The notes: generated by a model not told the origin, from the sequence alone. A DNA stretch of 64,000 nt from Martinezella rhizogenes (GCA_013322215.1 JAAMEZ010000050.1:124001-188000), one strand, 5' to 3'; shown: positions 11,153-20,007, numbered from the stretch's first letter. Made by a program: numbers and translations.

Positions 11153-11184
11153 AAAAGGGGAGATGGCGCCCCATCTCCCCTTTT
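11153..11184 (-). terminator. Rho-independent terminator after rplU-rpmA
   Basis: A near-perfect hairpin: AAAAGGGGAGATGG pairs with CCATCTCCCCTTTT across a CGCC loop. A T-run follows on either strand, so it could work in both directions. It lies about 70 bases after the rpmA stop on the minus strand and separates the ribosomal operon from the GNAT-obgE genes. Confidence 0.85.
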
Positions 11185-11251
11185 TTCTTGACTGAACCTT
11201 GTAGCGTCAGCCGGGTCGATGAGACGCCGGCTGTTTTAGAGCGCTACCGGC

Positions 11252-11521
11252 TTATTCCGCTGCTTCCGCTTTCGGCATTACAGACACGTACACGCGGCCA
11301 TTGGCCTTCGTACGGTAGTTCACGTTGCCCGCCGTAAGCGCAAAAATCGTGTGATCCTTGCCGAGGCCAACGTTGGAACCCGGGTGCCACTGCGTGCCGC
11401 GCTGACGCACGATAATGTTGCCTGCGATGACGGCTTCGCCGCCGAACTTCTTCACGCCAAGGCGCTTGGATTCGGAATCGCGACCGTTGCGCGAGGAACC
11501 GCCAGCTTTTTTGTGTGCCAT
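11252..11521 (-). CDS. rpmA: 50S ribosomal protein L27
   Basis: L27, whose N-terminal tail reaches the peptidyl-transferase centre. The 89-residue protein starts [20 protein letters not shown], continues [21 protein letters not shown] and ends [10 protein letters not shown]. There is no N-terminal cleavable extension as in Firmicutes. It is 32 bases downstream of rplU and is followed by a strong terminator. Confidence 0.98.
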   Translation of the reverse strand: MAHKKAGGSSRNGRDSESKRLGVKKFGGEAVIAGNIIVRQRGTQWHPGSNVGLGKDHTIFALTAGNVNYRTKANGRVYVSVMPKAEAAE

Positions 11522-11553
11522 TGGAGTTCTCCTTTAAACCCTGATCCCGTTAC

Positions 11554-11871
11554 TTACTTGGCAGCCACGATGTCCGTGATGCGGACAACAGTGTGATGCT
11601 GGCGATGGCCGCGCGAACGCTTCGAGTTCTGACGACGGCGCTTCTTGAAGGCGATGACCTTCTTGCCGCGGTTGTGCTCGACCACTTCGGCCTTGACGGA
11701 AGCGCCCTTGACGAAGGGAGCACCAATCGCAGCGTCGGCGCCTTCGCCGATAACGAGGACTTCGGTGAATTCTACGGTGCCGCCGGCGGTGACTTCGAGC
11801 TTCTCGATGGTCAGCACGTCGTTGGCTGCCACACGGTACTGCTTACCGCCGGTCTTGATGACTGCGAACAT
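11554..11871 (-). CDS. rplU: 50S ribosomal protein L21
   Basis: L21, a 23S rRNA-binding protein of the large subunit. The 105 residues show [40 protein letters not shown] and the basic [20 protein letters not shown]-type RNA-binding stretch ending [10 protein letters not shown]. First gene of the rplU-rpmA operon. The ~180-base leader contains a promoter candidate. Confidence 0.98.
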   Translation of the reverse strand: MFAVIKTGGKQYRVAANDVLTIEKLEVTAGGTVEFTEVLVIGEGADAAIGAPFVKGASVKAEVVEHNRGKKVIAFKKRRRQNSKRSRGHRQHHTVVRITDIVAAK

Positions 11872-12053
11872 TTTTTATCCTTTCATGTTCGTTCCGGCTC
11901 TCTCGCCTTAAAGGACGAGCGGCCGTCTTTTTATCAGTCGAAATTGAGCAGGAATTCCAAAGGCCTGAGGCCTTAAAAAGATCTGCCAGTGAAGCCCTGT
12001 GCAAAGCAGGGCAGGCAAGGCGCGGACTTATCCACACCTATTGCGTCGCACGG

Positions 12054-12080
12054 GATATATAAGCGTCTCTGATCTGTCAA
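12054..12080 (-). promoter_or_regulatory. Candidate housekeeping promoter for rplU-rpmA
   Basis: On the minus strand a perfect TTGACA -35 box (12075-12080) is followed after 15 bases by TATATC (12054-12059); a 17-base reading gives TATCCC. It lies about 180 bases upstream of rplU and about 100 bases before the divergent tRNA-Ser gene. Confidence 0.5.
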
Positions 12081-12176
12081 GGCAAAAGGATGAAAAGCTT
12101 TCATATTCGCCCTTGCTATCCTCTTCGTCTCTCGCTATGTAGCCCTCCGCGCCGAACAGCGCCGACCAGCATAACC

Positions 12177-12266
12177 GGAGAGGTGGCAGAGTGGTCGAAT
12201 GCACCGCACTCGAAATGCGGCATACCTGCAAGGGTATCGTGGGTTCAAATCCCACCCTCTCCGCCA
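12177..12266 (+). tRNA. tRNA-Ser (CGA)
   Basis: A complete 90-base cloverleaf. The acceptor GGAGAGG pairs with CCTCTCC, followed by discriminator G and encoded CCA. The anticodon stem CCGCA / TGCGG encloses the loop with anticodon CGA. A long variable arm typical of class II serine tRNAs precedes the GGGTTCAAATCCC T-arm. Reads UCG codons. Confidence 0.97.
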
Positions 12267-12392
12267 GTCACATTGCATATGTGGCTGATTTTTAATCGAC
12301 TTCGCTATTTAGCTTCGTCCGCCTTTGAATTCCCACCTTAAACTGGCCTTTCTAAGGGTCTCTCAAAGAGCGATAGATGAGTCTCGCTGAAT

Positions 12393-13142
12393 TTATGTGC
12401 AATCGATCAAAACACACTTCCTAGCAAGCTCTTTGTAACGGGCCGCGAGCTTTAGGGAGGTTGTTGTCGGGGCCGGCGCAAACCACGACAGATTGGCTCT
12501 GAAAGACGATATGAACGTAAGGAAATCGACAGCAGAGATTGTTTTATAGAAATTCAATGGCCGACCGTAGTCAGCGTCACGGTATGCGCCATGAGTTATG
12601 CCGTGTCTGTTGGTCTTATCCGCCAGATTATAAAGCGACGAATCGGTGTAGACGTAGTCCCGCGTAAAGTTCTCGAATGCGATGAACATTGACTCGATTT
12701 CATCCATGTCGCCCATTCGTTGCCGGCGAACCTCCTCCAAGCAATTTGAGGCTAGCGTGGCAAATACTTTGCGCACCCCGAGCTTGGGTGCTCCTTCTCC
12801 TCTGACATTCAGCAGCTCTCGCCCGGCGCCCTCAATTACGGGAATTAAGCCAGCAACGGCGATATGGTGAAGTCCAGCAAAATGGGCTGCAACGGCCTCG
12901 GCAATTGTCTGTCGATACTCACTGATGACGGGAGTGATTGGGTATCGATCACACACCATAGCGGCAATACCGATGGGCTCGTAGAGATAGGCCATGCGGC
13001 ACTCAAGTTCATCTTGGGTAAAGCCACCGTTTGATGCACGAATTGCAGAAGCAAGTGATGCCAAATACCCCATCTGAATGTAGGGCGGGATAAACCAGCC
13101 GACGCTATTAAAATGCCGCTCCCATTCTTCTAGCTTTCGCAT
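12393..13142 (-). CDS. Unknown protein with a C-terminal NRHGITHG motif
   Basis: A 249-residue protein that I do not recognise. It has no signal peptide and no clear membrane segment. The C-terminal third contains NRHGITHGAYRDADYGRPLN followed by a hydrophobic helix YKTISAVDFLTFISSF. An RNxxxHG-type motif of this layout recurs in small helical domains of abortive-infection and HEPN-like proteins, but this is only a resemblance. Its codons are visibly A+T-richer than those of the flanking core genes. It lies next to the 3' side of tRNA-Ser, a common place for acquired genes. No partner gene is adjacent. Confidence 0.75.
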   Translation of the reverse strand: MRKLEEWERHFNSVGWFIPPYIQMGYLASLASAIRASNGGFTQDELECRMAYLYEPIGIAAMVCDRYPITPVISEYRQTIAEAVAAHFAGLHHIAVAGLIPVIEGAGRELLNVRGEGAPKLGVRKVFATLASNCLEEVRRQRMGDMDEIESMFIAFENFTRDYVYTDSSLYNLADKTNRHGITHGAYRDADYGRPLNFYKTISAVDFLTFISSFRANLSWFAPAPTTTSLKLAARYKELARKCVLIDCT

Positions 13143-13192
13143 CGGTAAGCCGTCCCGCTGGAACTGAGTTCATAAAACTGTACTTCCCGTGT

Positions 13193-13588
13193 TCAATCCT
13201 CCGGAAACCGATAAACAACATCCGCAAAAGACCCGGTCGGAAACACATAGAAAAATCTCAGATTGGCGGATGATTCGTTGCGGATGCCGTGTTCGGCGTT
13301 GCCGGGGATGAAGACTGTCGTGCCTGGTTTGACCGTGGTTTCCTCTCCGTCGATCCGGACGATGCCGGTTCCTTCGAAGATGAAGTAGATTTCCGATGGG
13401 TCGTGGCGATGCGGCTTCAATTCGCCGCCGGGGGCGAGTTCGGCGATGCCGGCGCTCAGGCTGTCGGTGGGGGTGATGTCGCTGCTGAGCAGTGTGTGCC
13501 AGGAGATGGAGCCGTGAACGGGGTCGTTCCATCCGTCGCGCGGGCGTTCTTCGGCTGTGGTGATAACGGCTTGCGATCGTGTGGTCAT
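13193..13588 (-). CDS. Cupin-domain protein
   Basis: A 131-residue single-domain cupin. The first metal-binding cupin motif appears as GGELKPHRHDPSEIYFIFEG (two His and one Glu). The second motif is in PGTTVFIPGNAEHGIRNESS (the terminal metal-binding His). The substrate cannot be read from sequence; small cupins of this kind include sensors and isomerases. It is a monocistronic minus-strand gene between an unknown gene and a dehalogenase-like hydrolase. Confidence 0.88.
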   Translation of the reverse strand: MTTRSQAVITTAEERPRDGWNDPVHGSISWHTLLSSDITPTDSLSAGIAELAPGGELKPHRHDPSEIYFIFEGTGIVRIDGEETTVKPGTTVFIPGNAEHGIRNESSANLRFFYVFPTGSFADVVYRFPED

Positions 13589-13805
13589 TTTGCCTCAAAA
13601 CGGTGGGTGAGCAACCGCGTGGAACGGTGTCACAAGCGCTGAGAATGTCAATTGGATGGGTCTCTGATTTGACGTCTGCCGATTGTTGCCCTTTGCGTTC
13701 TGTCTGGGCGCGCAACGGGCAGGAAGAGGCAAGATAGGGCATGAAGGGAGCGGGAAGGTTTCCCGCTTCCTTGCTTTGGATCGCGATTGCCTTGATCTGG
13801 TGGCC

Positions 13806-14726
13806 TCAGCTCCGCTGCAGGAAATCCGCGATCAGGCTTGAGATGGCTTCTGGCGCATCTTCGAAGCAATAATGGCCGACACCTGAGAGGCGCTTGATAG
13901 GGGCTGACGGGAAGAGGGCGGAGAAGAGCAGCAGGAAATGCGCCGCATGCAGCGTCCTGTCCGCCTCGCCCCATATGGCGAACGCCGGTTTGCCGCGGAT
14001 GATTCGCTCGGCGGCCGGATCGGGCGTTTGGAACCGGTGGGCGCCGGTCGCAAAGCCCTTGGCCCAGCCGAGTGCGCCGAGGCACTCGGCCGCGCTTGCA
14101 AAGGGCGCGCCATAGGCGTCGAGCCAGGTGTCGGTGATGACGGCGTTGTTCTCGAAGCCGTTGAGCTTGAGCGTGCTGAGGATGTTGAAGCCGAGATTGT
14201 TGAGCACCGGTTCCAGCGTGCCGTCGGCCTCGGCCTTGATGATCCATTGAAACCACGGGGATACGGCGGCGTTTGCCATCACCCGATCGACAAGATCCGG
14301 CTGGCCGAAGGGTGTCGGGCCGTTTGCCGAGATGATGCGGCGGATGCGGTTGGGGTGGCGGGCGGCAAAGCCCATGCCGGCCAGACTGCCGAAGTCATGC
14401 ATGACGAGGGTGATGTCGGTGAGGTCGAGCGCGAGCACGAAGGCCTCCAGATTGGCGACGTGGTCCTGCAGCCAATAGCTGCGGTCAACCGGCGTCTCGC
14501 TCTTGCCGAAGCCCATGTGGTCGGGAACGACGACGCGGTGCGTAGGGCTCAGCGTCGAGATCAGATGGCGAAACAGATAGCCCCAGGTCGGCTCGCCATG
14601 CAGGCAGAGAATGACATCGCCGTCGCGCGGGCCTTCGTCGACGTAGTGCATCTGAAAACCCGGTGCATCTGTGAAATTCGGAGCGAAGGGGAAGGTGCCG
14701 GCGAATGTCTCATTGGCAGGAATCAC
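13806..14726 (-). CDS. Alpha/beta hydrolase of the haloalkane dehalogenase type
   Basis: A 306-residue alpha/beta hydrolase. The oxyanion region reads LCLHGEPTWGYLFRHLI (HGxPTW is the dehalogenase signature). The nucleophile elbow is VMHDFGSLAGM, with aspartate as nucleophile instead of serine. A WGEADRTLHA segment and the late GVGHYCFEDAPE histidine complete the catalytic set. Asp plus HGxPTW favour haloalkane dehalogenase activity over esterase. The gene is divergent from an HxlR regulator with two operator-like repeats in between, so it is probably the regulator's target. Substrate unknown. Confidence 0.87.
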   Translation of the reverse strand: MIPANETFAGTFPFAPNFTDAPGFQMHYVDEGPRDGDVILCLHGEPTWGYLFRHLISTLSPTHRVVVPDHMGFGKSETPVDRSYWLQDHVANLEAFVLALDLTDITLVMHDFGSLAGMGFAARHPNRIRRIISANGPTPFGQPDLVDRVMANAAVSPWFQWIIKAEADGTLEPVLNNLGFNILSTLKLNGFENNAVITDTWLDAYGAPFASAAECLGALGWAKGFATGAHRFQTPDPAAERIIRGKPAFAIWGEADRTLHAAHFLLLFSALFPSAPIKRLSGVGHYCFEDAPEAISSLIADFLQRS

Positions 14727-14743
14727 GGTTGCTCTCCTTGTGT

Positions 14744-14797
14744 GGTTTTAATTTGAAACCAAAGTTCCAGTATCTCTTGTGGTTTTAATTTGCAACC
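14744..14797. promoter_or_regulatory. Twin HxlR-type operators in the divergent promoter region
   Basis: Two near-identical 17-base dyads, GGTTTTAATTTGAAACC (14744-14760) and GGTTTTAATTTGCAACC (14781-14797), lie in the interval between the dehalogenase-like gene and the HxlR gene. They differ at one base and are offset by 37 bases. GGTT/AACC ends make each a partial palindrome. They are probable binding sites for the adjacent regulator. Confidence 0.6.
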
Positions 14798-14881
14798 GAT
14801 ATATTGGGCTGACGATGCAGTGCTTGACTGCGGTACTGACGCGGCGTCGGCAGATATGGAAACAGGTGAGGGCAGAACGGC

Positions 14882-15346
14882 ATGGCCAAGAGAGTGAGCC
14901 ACAAGAATTCGATGTGCGGGGTGGCGCGGCCGCTGGATGCGATCGGCGACTGGTGGTCGCTGCTGATCATCCGCGATGCTTTCGATGGGCTGCGCCGGTT
15001 CGGGGAGTTTCAGAAGAGCCTCGGGCTTGCCAAGAACATCCTCTCGGCCCGGCTGCGCAATCTCGTCGCGCACGGAATCATGGATACCGTGCCGGCCTCC
15101 GATGGCAGCCCCTATCAGGAGTATGTGCTCACGCGGAAGGGGCAGGGGCTGTTTCCGCTGCTGGTGGCGCTTCGCCAATGGGGCGAGGATTTCTTCTTCG
15201 CGCCGGATGAGCCGCATGTGACGCTGGTCGACAGGGCGACAAGCCTGCCGGTGCGGCGGCTGGAGCTGCGGGCGCAGGATGGTCGGATGCTGATGGCGGA
15301 GGATACGGTGATCGTGGTGCCGCCGCCCCTGGGTGAGCGCGAATAA
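14882..15346 (+). CDS. HxlR-family winged-helix transcriptional regulator
   Basis: A 154-residue MarR-like regulator of the HxlR family. The family core is CGVARPLDAIGDWWSLLIIR, with CxVxxxLDxIGxxWxxLIIRD, then RRFGEFQKSLGLAKNILSAR (recognition helix) and the wing ASDGSPYQEYVLTRKGQGL. The extra ~30 residues at the C-terminus are rich in strands. Cysteine 12 lies at the position that serves as a redox or electrophile sensor in some family members. It is divergent from the dehalogenase-like gene, with twin repeats between them. Confidence 0.93.
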   Translation: MAKRVSHKNSMCGVARPLDAIGDWWSLLIIRDAFDGLRRFGEFQKSLGLAKNILSARLRNLVAHGIMDTVPASDGSPYQEYVLTRKGQGLFPLLVALRQWGEDFFFAPDEPHVTLVDRATSLPVRRLELRAQDGRMLMAEDTVIVVPPPLGERE

Positions 15347-15371
15347 ATTCGCCGGCGTTCTTTAGCAGAGC

Positions 15372-17060
15372 CTATTCGGCGACGAGCCCGCTGCGGCGCA
15401 GAAGCGACAGGAAGAGAAGCGGGATCAGCGTCGTCAGGATGATCGTTACGAAGGCCATGGCCATGCCGAGGCCGATCGAGCCCTGCTCGAACTGCCGCCA
15501 GATGAAGGTGGCGATGGTCTGCATGCCGACGGGTGCCAGCACGATCGAGGCGACAAGTTCGCGCGAGGCGAGCGCAAAGACGAGCAGCATGGCGGATGCC
15601 AGGCTCGGCAGCACCAGCGGCAGCAGGATACGTCGGAAGACCGTCAGCGTTCCGGCGCCCGATACGCGGGCAGCAGCCTCTAGATTGTCGCCGATCTGCT
15701 GGAAGGCGGCCGCGGAATAGCGCGCCGTCTGCGGCAGCAGGATGCAGCAATAGGCAAGCAGCAGGATGATGCCGGTGTTGTAGGGCGTGAACGGCAGGCC
15801 GGGCATATTCCAGACAAGGATCAGGCCGACGGCGACGACGATGCCGGGGAGCGCATTCGGCAGCACGGTCATGATGTCGATCTGCATGCGGCCGCGCATC
15901 TTCGTTTTCACGACGGTATAGGCAGCCACGACGCCGATAAGGCCAGTGATGACGGCGGTGCCGACGCCGAGCGCCAGGCTGTTGCCGAGGGCGGCGAGCG
16001 CGCCGGTGCTGTTGCCGAAGACGGAAGCGAAATTGTCGAAGCCGAGATTGTCGATGACGAGGCCGCGCGAGATCGTCTTCGAGAGTGCGGTTGCGAGGAT
16101 CGACAGCATGGGTACGCCGGTCGCGAGGAACGAGACGATGCCGAAGGCGAGCAGAACAGGCGCGGTCATCGTGCCGAGCGGCCGCTTGTCCTTGTTCTGC
16201 GGCTTGCCGCTGACGGTCTGGTAGGAGCGGCGCGAAAGAATCCGGCGCTGGATGAGGAATGCGATCAGCGAGATGATGACGAGGGTCAGCGACAGGACCG
16301 CCGCGCCCGGCAGGTCGATCGGCCAGTCGCCGATACGGGTGTCGATGCCGGTGACGAGAACCTGGAAGCCGGCGCGGCGCCCGAGCGCTGCCGGCGTGCC
16401 GTATTCCTCGATCGCGGCGGCGAAGACCAGCAACAGGCTGGCGGCAAGGCCGGGTGCCGAGAGCGGCAGCGTGATGCGCCAGAAGGCGCGCGCCGGCGAG
16501 GCGCCAAAGACGCGGCCGACATCGGCATAGCGGGCGCCGACGGCCTCGACCGTGCGCGAGACGGCGAAATAGACCACCGGAAAGGTATTGAAGGTCATGA
16601 CAATGGTCATGCCGGCCAGTGAGAAGAGGGTCGAGGCGAGATTGAAGCCGGCGATCTGCTGGAGATAGCCGCGCGGCTGCAGCGTCATGATCCAGCCAAG
16701 CGTCGCGATATAGGGCGGGATCATGAAGGGCGTCAGCAAGAGCACGTCCCACACCGGCGCGAAGGGAATGCGGTAAAGCGCCCGCAATACGCCAAGGGGA
16801 ACGGCGATGAGTGCCGAGGCGAGAACGACGGCACAACCGAGAAGGATGGTATTTGCCGTCATGCCCAACAGCGCTTCGTCGGCCAGCGTCTTGCCGATGG
16901 CCGAGAAGGGGGCTGCAAACGAGCCTTGCCCCAGCGCGGGAAAGATGGCCTGCAGCACGACGGCGACGAAGGGAAGGGCGACGATGATGGCAAGCCCGAG
17001 GGCTGCGAGCCAGGCTGCCGGCACCGGAGCGCCCGTTCCCTTCGCACTCATTCTCATCAA
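15372..17060 (-). CDS. FbpB-type ABC transporter permease (two fused domains)
   Basis: A 562-residue inner-membrane protein made of two binding-protein-dependent permease domains. Each carries an EAA-type loop: residues ~175-195 (GRVFGASPARAFWRITLPLS) and ~455-475 (EAAARVSGAGTLTVFRRILL). About twelve transmembrane segments are predicted. The doubled layout is typical of FbpB/SfuB-type permeases for Fe(III), and of the related phosphonate and thiamine importers. It is the last gene of an operon with its binding protein (three bases upstream) and ATPase. Substrate not determinable here. Confidence 0.9.
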   Translation of the reverse strand: MMRMSAKGTGAPVPAAWLAALGLAIIVALPFVAVVLQAIFPALGQGSFAAPFSAIGKTLADEALLGMTANTILLGCAVVLASALIAVPLGVLRALYRIPFAPVWDVLLLTPFMIPPYIATLGWIMTLQPRGYLQQIAGFNLASTLFSLAGMTIVMTFNTFPVVYFAVSRTVEAVGARYADVGRVFGASPARAFWRITLPLSAPGLAASLLLVFAAAIEEYGTPAALGRRAGFQVLVTGIDTRIGDWPIDLPGAAVLSLTLVIISLIAFLIQRRILSRRSYQTVSGKPQNKDKRPLGTMTAPVLLAFGIVSFLATGVPMLSILATALSKTISRGLVIDNLGFDNFASVFGNSTGALAALGNSLALGVGTAVITGLIGVVAAYTVVKTKMRGRMQIDIMTVLPNALPGIVVAVGLILVWNMPGLPFTPYNTGIILLLAYCCILLPQTARYSAAAFQQIGDNLEAAARVSGAGTLTVFRRILLPLVLPSLASAMLLVFALASRELVASIVLAPVGMQTIATFIWRQFEQGSIGLGMAMAFVTIILTTLIPLLFLSLLRRSGLVAE

Positions 17061-17063
17061 GCC

Positions 17064-18023
17064 TTACTTGCCGCCGAACAGATCGCTGATCTGCTTCAGG
17101 GTTTCCTTGCGCTTGCCGTAGACGGCGTTGACGTCGTAATCGAGCAGCTTCAGATCACTGACGAGCGGACGCGAGGCCGGGATATCGGAGCGGGCCGGCA
17201 TCAGGAAGGTGCCGGCGACCAGCTTCTGGCCTTCATCGGACAGCATGTAGTCGACGAATTTCTTGGCTTCGTCCTGATGCTTTGACCAGTTGAGGATCAT
17301 GACCGGGCGCGGTGCGATGACGGTGCCGGACTGCGGGAAGATCACGTCGATGCTCTCGCCCTTGGCCTTGGCGGCGAAGGTGATGTAATCGACCGCGCCG
17401 AAGACGGCGGCCTTGGCGCCCTGCAGCACCGGGTTCAGCGCTTCGGCATTGGCGCCAGCGATGATGGCGCCGTTGTCCTTCAGATCTTTGAAGAGCTTGT
17501 CATTGTCCTTGGCGCCGAGGGCGGCGGTCAGCTCGAAGGAGGAGCCGGACTGGGCGGGATCGGGAATATTGACGAGATCCTTGAACTCCGGCTTGGCGAG
17601 ATCGGCCCATTCCTTTGGCTCGGACGTGCCGCTCTTGGTGTTCCAGGCGATGCCGAGGGCCGAAACGCCCTGAGCGACCGCGGTATCGGTCTTGAGGGAG
17701 GCCGGCACCTTCTCGGCATTCGGGCTGGTGTAGGAGACGAGCCAGCCGCGCTTGGCGAAATCGGTGGCCGTATCCCACGAGGCGGAGATCAGCACGTCGA
17801 CGGCCGGGTTGGCGGCTTCGGCTTCGATGCGCGCCATGACCTTGCCGGTCGTTGCCTGGAAGACGTTGACCTTGATGCCGGTCTGGGCGGTGAAGCCGGC
17901 GGCAAGCTTGTCGATGAGGTTCTGCGGGCCGGCGGTGTAAACCGTGATATCGGCATGGGCGACGCCGCTGAGAAGGGCAGTCGAAAGGGCGAAAATTGCA
18001 ATTGATTTTAGCGACTTAAACAT
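17064..18023 (-). CDS. FbpA-type extracellular substrate-binding protein
   Basis: A 319-residue periplasmic binding protein. A signal peptide (MFKSLKSIAIFALSTALLSG ending GVAHA) is followed by mature DITVYTAGPQNLIDKLAAGF, the start typical of class-F ferric/phosphonate-type receptors. Further family marks are VNVFQATTGKVMARIEAEA, DVLISAS, GSSFELTAAL and the late DYMLSDEGQKLVA. The open frame extends more than 100 codons upstream, but GAGGAAA before this ATG and the signal peptide fix the start. The family covers Fe(III), 2-aminoethylphosphonate and thiamine receptors; which applies is open. Confidence 0.9.
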   Translation of the reverse strand: MFKSLKSIAIFALSTALLSGVAHADITVYTAGPQNLIDKLAAGFTAQTGIKVNVFQATTGKVMARIEAEAANPAVDVLISASWDTATDFAKRGWLVSYTSPNAEKVPASLKTDTAVAQGVSALGIAWNTKSGTSEPKEWADLAKPEFKDLVNIPDPAQSGSSFELTAALGAKDNDKLFKDLKDNGAIIAGANAEALNPVLQGAKAAVFGAVDYITFAAKAKGESIDVIFPQSGTVIAPRPVMILNWSKHQDEAKKFVDYMLSDEGQKLVAGTFLMPARSDIPASRPLVSDLKLLDYDVNAVYGKRKETLKQISDLFGGK

Positions 18024-18055
18024 GGTTTCCTCTCTAGGCTTAAGTAATCGTCCTG

Positions 18056-19126
18056 CTAGAACCACAGGATGTTGTCGGTATCGACGACAAGGCCGATTTG
18101 CTCGCCCGGCCGAATCTTGATCGGGCTCAGAACCTGAAGCTCGACGCCTGTGGTGCCGTGCGGCGCGGCGGTGATGAGATGGCCGTCTCCCCGGAAATGC
18201 GAGCGCAGTGCCGTTGCCGGCAGGCTCGGCCAGGCAGCTTCGCCGAGCGAGATGGCGCGCGTCGGGATGAGGATCCTGGCTTTCTCCTGCCCTGGCCGCG
18301 CGGTGTCCGACAGGACATGCGGGCTTCCCGCCAGCCGCCAGCCATTGTCGCGCCATTCGAGATCGGCCGTGCTGCCGAGCCGCAGAAATTCGGCGACTTC
18401 GGGTGATGCCGGGCTTTCGATCAGCATATCCGGCGAGGCGAGCTGGGCTATTTCACCGGAGCGCATGATCGCGACTTCGTCGGCCAGCGTCAGGGCTTCG
18501 CTGTGGTCGTGCGTGACGTAGATCGCCGTCAGACCGAGCGTGGCGATGAGCTCGGCAAGCTCGCCGACCATGTTTTCGCGCAGTTCGCGGTCGAGGTTCG
18601 ACAGCGGCTCGTCGAACAGGATGAGTTGCGGTTCGGCGACGATCGCGCGGGCGATCGCAACGCGCTGCTGTTGGCCACCGGAAAGATCGCTCGGGCGGCG
18701 CTGCGCAAGGGTTGCCAATCCGACGCGCTCCAGCGCGCGCATGGTGCGCGCTTCGCGCTCAGCCTTCGAGACGCCGCGCATTTCAAGAGGAAAGGCGACG
18801 TTGCCGCCAACGGTCAGGTGCGGCCAAAGGGCGTAATCCTGAAAGACCATGCCGAGATTGCGCTTTTCCGGCGGCACGAAAATCTTCGTCGTCGCGTCGG
18901 CAACCACCTGGCCGGAAATGCTGATCCTACCCTTGGTCGGTGCAAGCAGGCCGGCGACGAGGCGCAGAAGCGTGGTCTTGCCGCAGCCGGATGGGCCGAG
19001 CAGCGCCAGCGTCTGTCCCCTGGCGAGCGAAAGATCTATGCCGCCCAGAACGATCGCCTTGTCGTAATGAAGTTCCAATCCCGTTGCCGAAACGGCAGCC
19101 TGGATGCGGCTTGCGTCACTTGTCAT
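18056..19126 (-). CDS. ABC transporter ATP-binding protein (FbpC/PotA type)
   Basis: The 356-residue ATPase for the importer encoded directly downstream. Motifs are Walker A GPSGCGKTT, Q-loop VFQDYALWPHL, signature LSGGQQQRVAIARAI, Walker B LILFDEPLSNLD and H-loop YVTHDHSEAL. The C-terminal ~110 residues form a TOBE-like regulatory domain with SPIKIRPGEQIGLVVD near the end. First gene of the ATPase-receptor-permease operon. Confidence 0.92.
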   Translation of the reverse strand: MTSDASRIQAAVSATGLELHYDKAIVLGGIDLSLARGQTLALLGPSGCGKTTLLRLVAGLLAPTKGRISISGQVVADATTKIFVPPEKRNLGMVFQDYALWPHLTVGGNVAFPLEMRGVSKAEREARTMRALERVGLATLAQRRPSDLSGGQQQRVAIARAIVAEPQLILFDEPLSNLDRELRENMVGELAELIATLGLTAIYVTHDHSEALTLADEVAIMRSGEIAQLASPDMLIESPASPEVAEFLRLGSTADLEWRDNGWRLAGSPHVLSDTARPGQEKARILIPTRAISLGEAAWPSLPATALRSHFRGDGHLITAAPHGTTGVELQVLSPIKIRPGEQIGLVVDTDNILWF

Positions 19127-19274
19127 CTAAAAAATCAGCGTTTTGAAAAGCTACAAGCCTGAGTAGAGCCGCCGCATGACAATGGTGTGACGAATGTGAC
19201 GGAAGTCGCTGTGCCTGATCGATAGGGAGCCACCCTCACGGAATGAAGGCAGGGTATTCCGGCTCTTGAACAAC

Positions 19275-19294
19275 AGTTCGGTCACGACCGAACT
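19275..19294. promoter_or_regulatory. Perfect palindromic operator upstream of the flavin-reductase-like gene
   Basis: AGTTCGGTC and GACCGAACT form a perfect inverted repeat with a two-base centre, 50 bases upstream of the gene's ATG. It has the size and symmetry of an operator for a dimeric repressor (for example TetR, ArsR or HxlR type). No regulator gene is adjacent, so the regulator must act in trans. Confidence 0.55.
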
Positions 19295-19344
19295 ATTTCG
19301 GCTGTCGCGTTGGCTACACTGAAACTCTCAAAGGAGAGTTTGCA

Positions 19345-20007
19345 ATGTTGACGAACACAGCCGAATTCAAGGTAGCCGAGAGCGATCACGCGCATATCGA
19401 AATCAAACCCAGCGTGCTTTATATCGGCACTCCCGTCGTCCTGATTACGAGTCTCAATCCCGATGGCACGACGAATATTTCACCGATGTCCTCGGTTTGG
19501 GCTCTATATGACCGTGTCGTTCTGGGCCTGACGTCGACCAGCAAGGGCCGGGAAAATCTCCTGCGCGAGCGCCAGCTGGTGCTGAATTTTCCGTCGCCGG
19601 AGCTGTGGCCGAAGGTCGAAGCAATCGCGCCGACGACGGGCCGCGATCCCGTTCCCCCGCACAAGGAAAAGATCGGTTACCGTTTCGAGGCCGACAAATT
19701 CGATGTGGCCGGCTTCACGCCGCAGGCGGCCGACCTCGTGCGGCCTCTGCGCATCGCAGAATGTCCGATCCAGTTCGAGGCGGAGGTGGTGGCGGCGCAT
19801 CCTCCCGGTGCGGAATGGCCCTTGGAGCGTCCCGAAGCCTTCTCCATCATCGAAGCGAAGGTTCTTCGCGTCCACGCACACAAGAATATCGTCATCGCCG
19901 GCACCAATCACATCGATACCAGCAGATGGAGCCCGCTGTTTTATGTGTTTCGACATTATTTCGGCACCGGGCCTGATCTCGGCCGCACTTTCAAGGCCGA
20001 GAGATGA
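19345..20007 (+). CDS. Flavin reductase-like (FMN-binding split barrel) protein
   Basis: A 220-residue protein with the FMN-binding split-barrel fold of the flavin-reductase-like family. The start of the fold is visible in IGTPVVLITSLNPDGTTNIS, then PMSSVWALYDRVVLGLTSTS, ENLLRERQLVLNFPS and, late, EAKVLRVHAHKNIVIAG. Members either reduce flavin for a partner oxygenase or bind FMN as conserved hypothetical oxidoreductases. AAAGGAGA supports the ATG. A perfect palindrome lies upstream. It is the last core-like gene before the accessory island. Confidence 0.88.
   Translation: MLTNTAEFKVAESDHAHIEIKPSVLYIGTPVVLITSLNPDGTTNISPMSSVWALYDRVVLGLTSTSKGRENLLRERQLVLNFPSPELWPKVEAIAPTTGRDPVPPHKEKIGYRFEADKFDVAGFTPQAADLVRPLRIAECPIQFEAEVVAAHPPGAEWPLERPEAFSIIEAKVLRVHAHKNIVIAGTNHIDTSRWSPLFYVFRHYFGTGPDLGRTFKAER

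Noticed and set aside
12177-13142. Integrative element attached to tRNA-Ser
   Set aside because: No integrase gene and no repeat of the tRNA 3' end was found nearby; only the neighbouring A+T-richer gene suggests insertion.
15115-16836. 573-residue minus-strand frame overlapping the permease gene
   Set aside because: Arginine/histidine-rich shifted frame; the permease frame has clear transmembrane helices and EAA loops.
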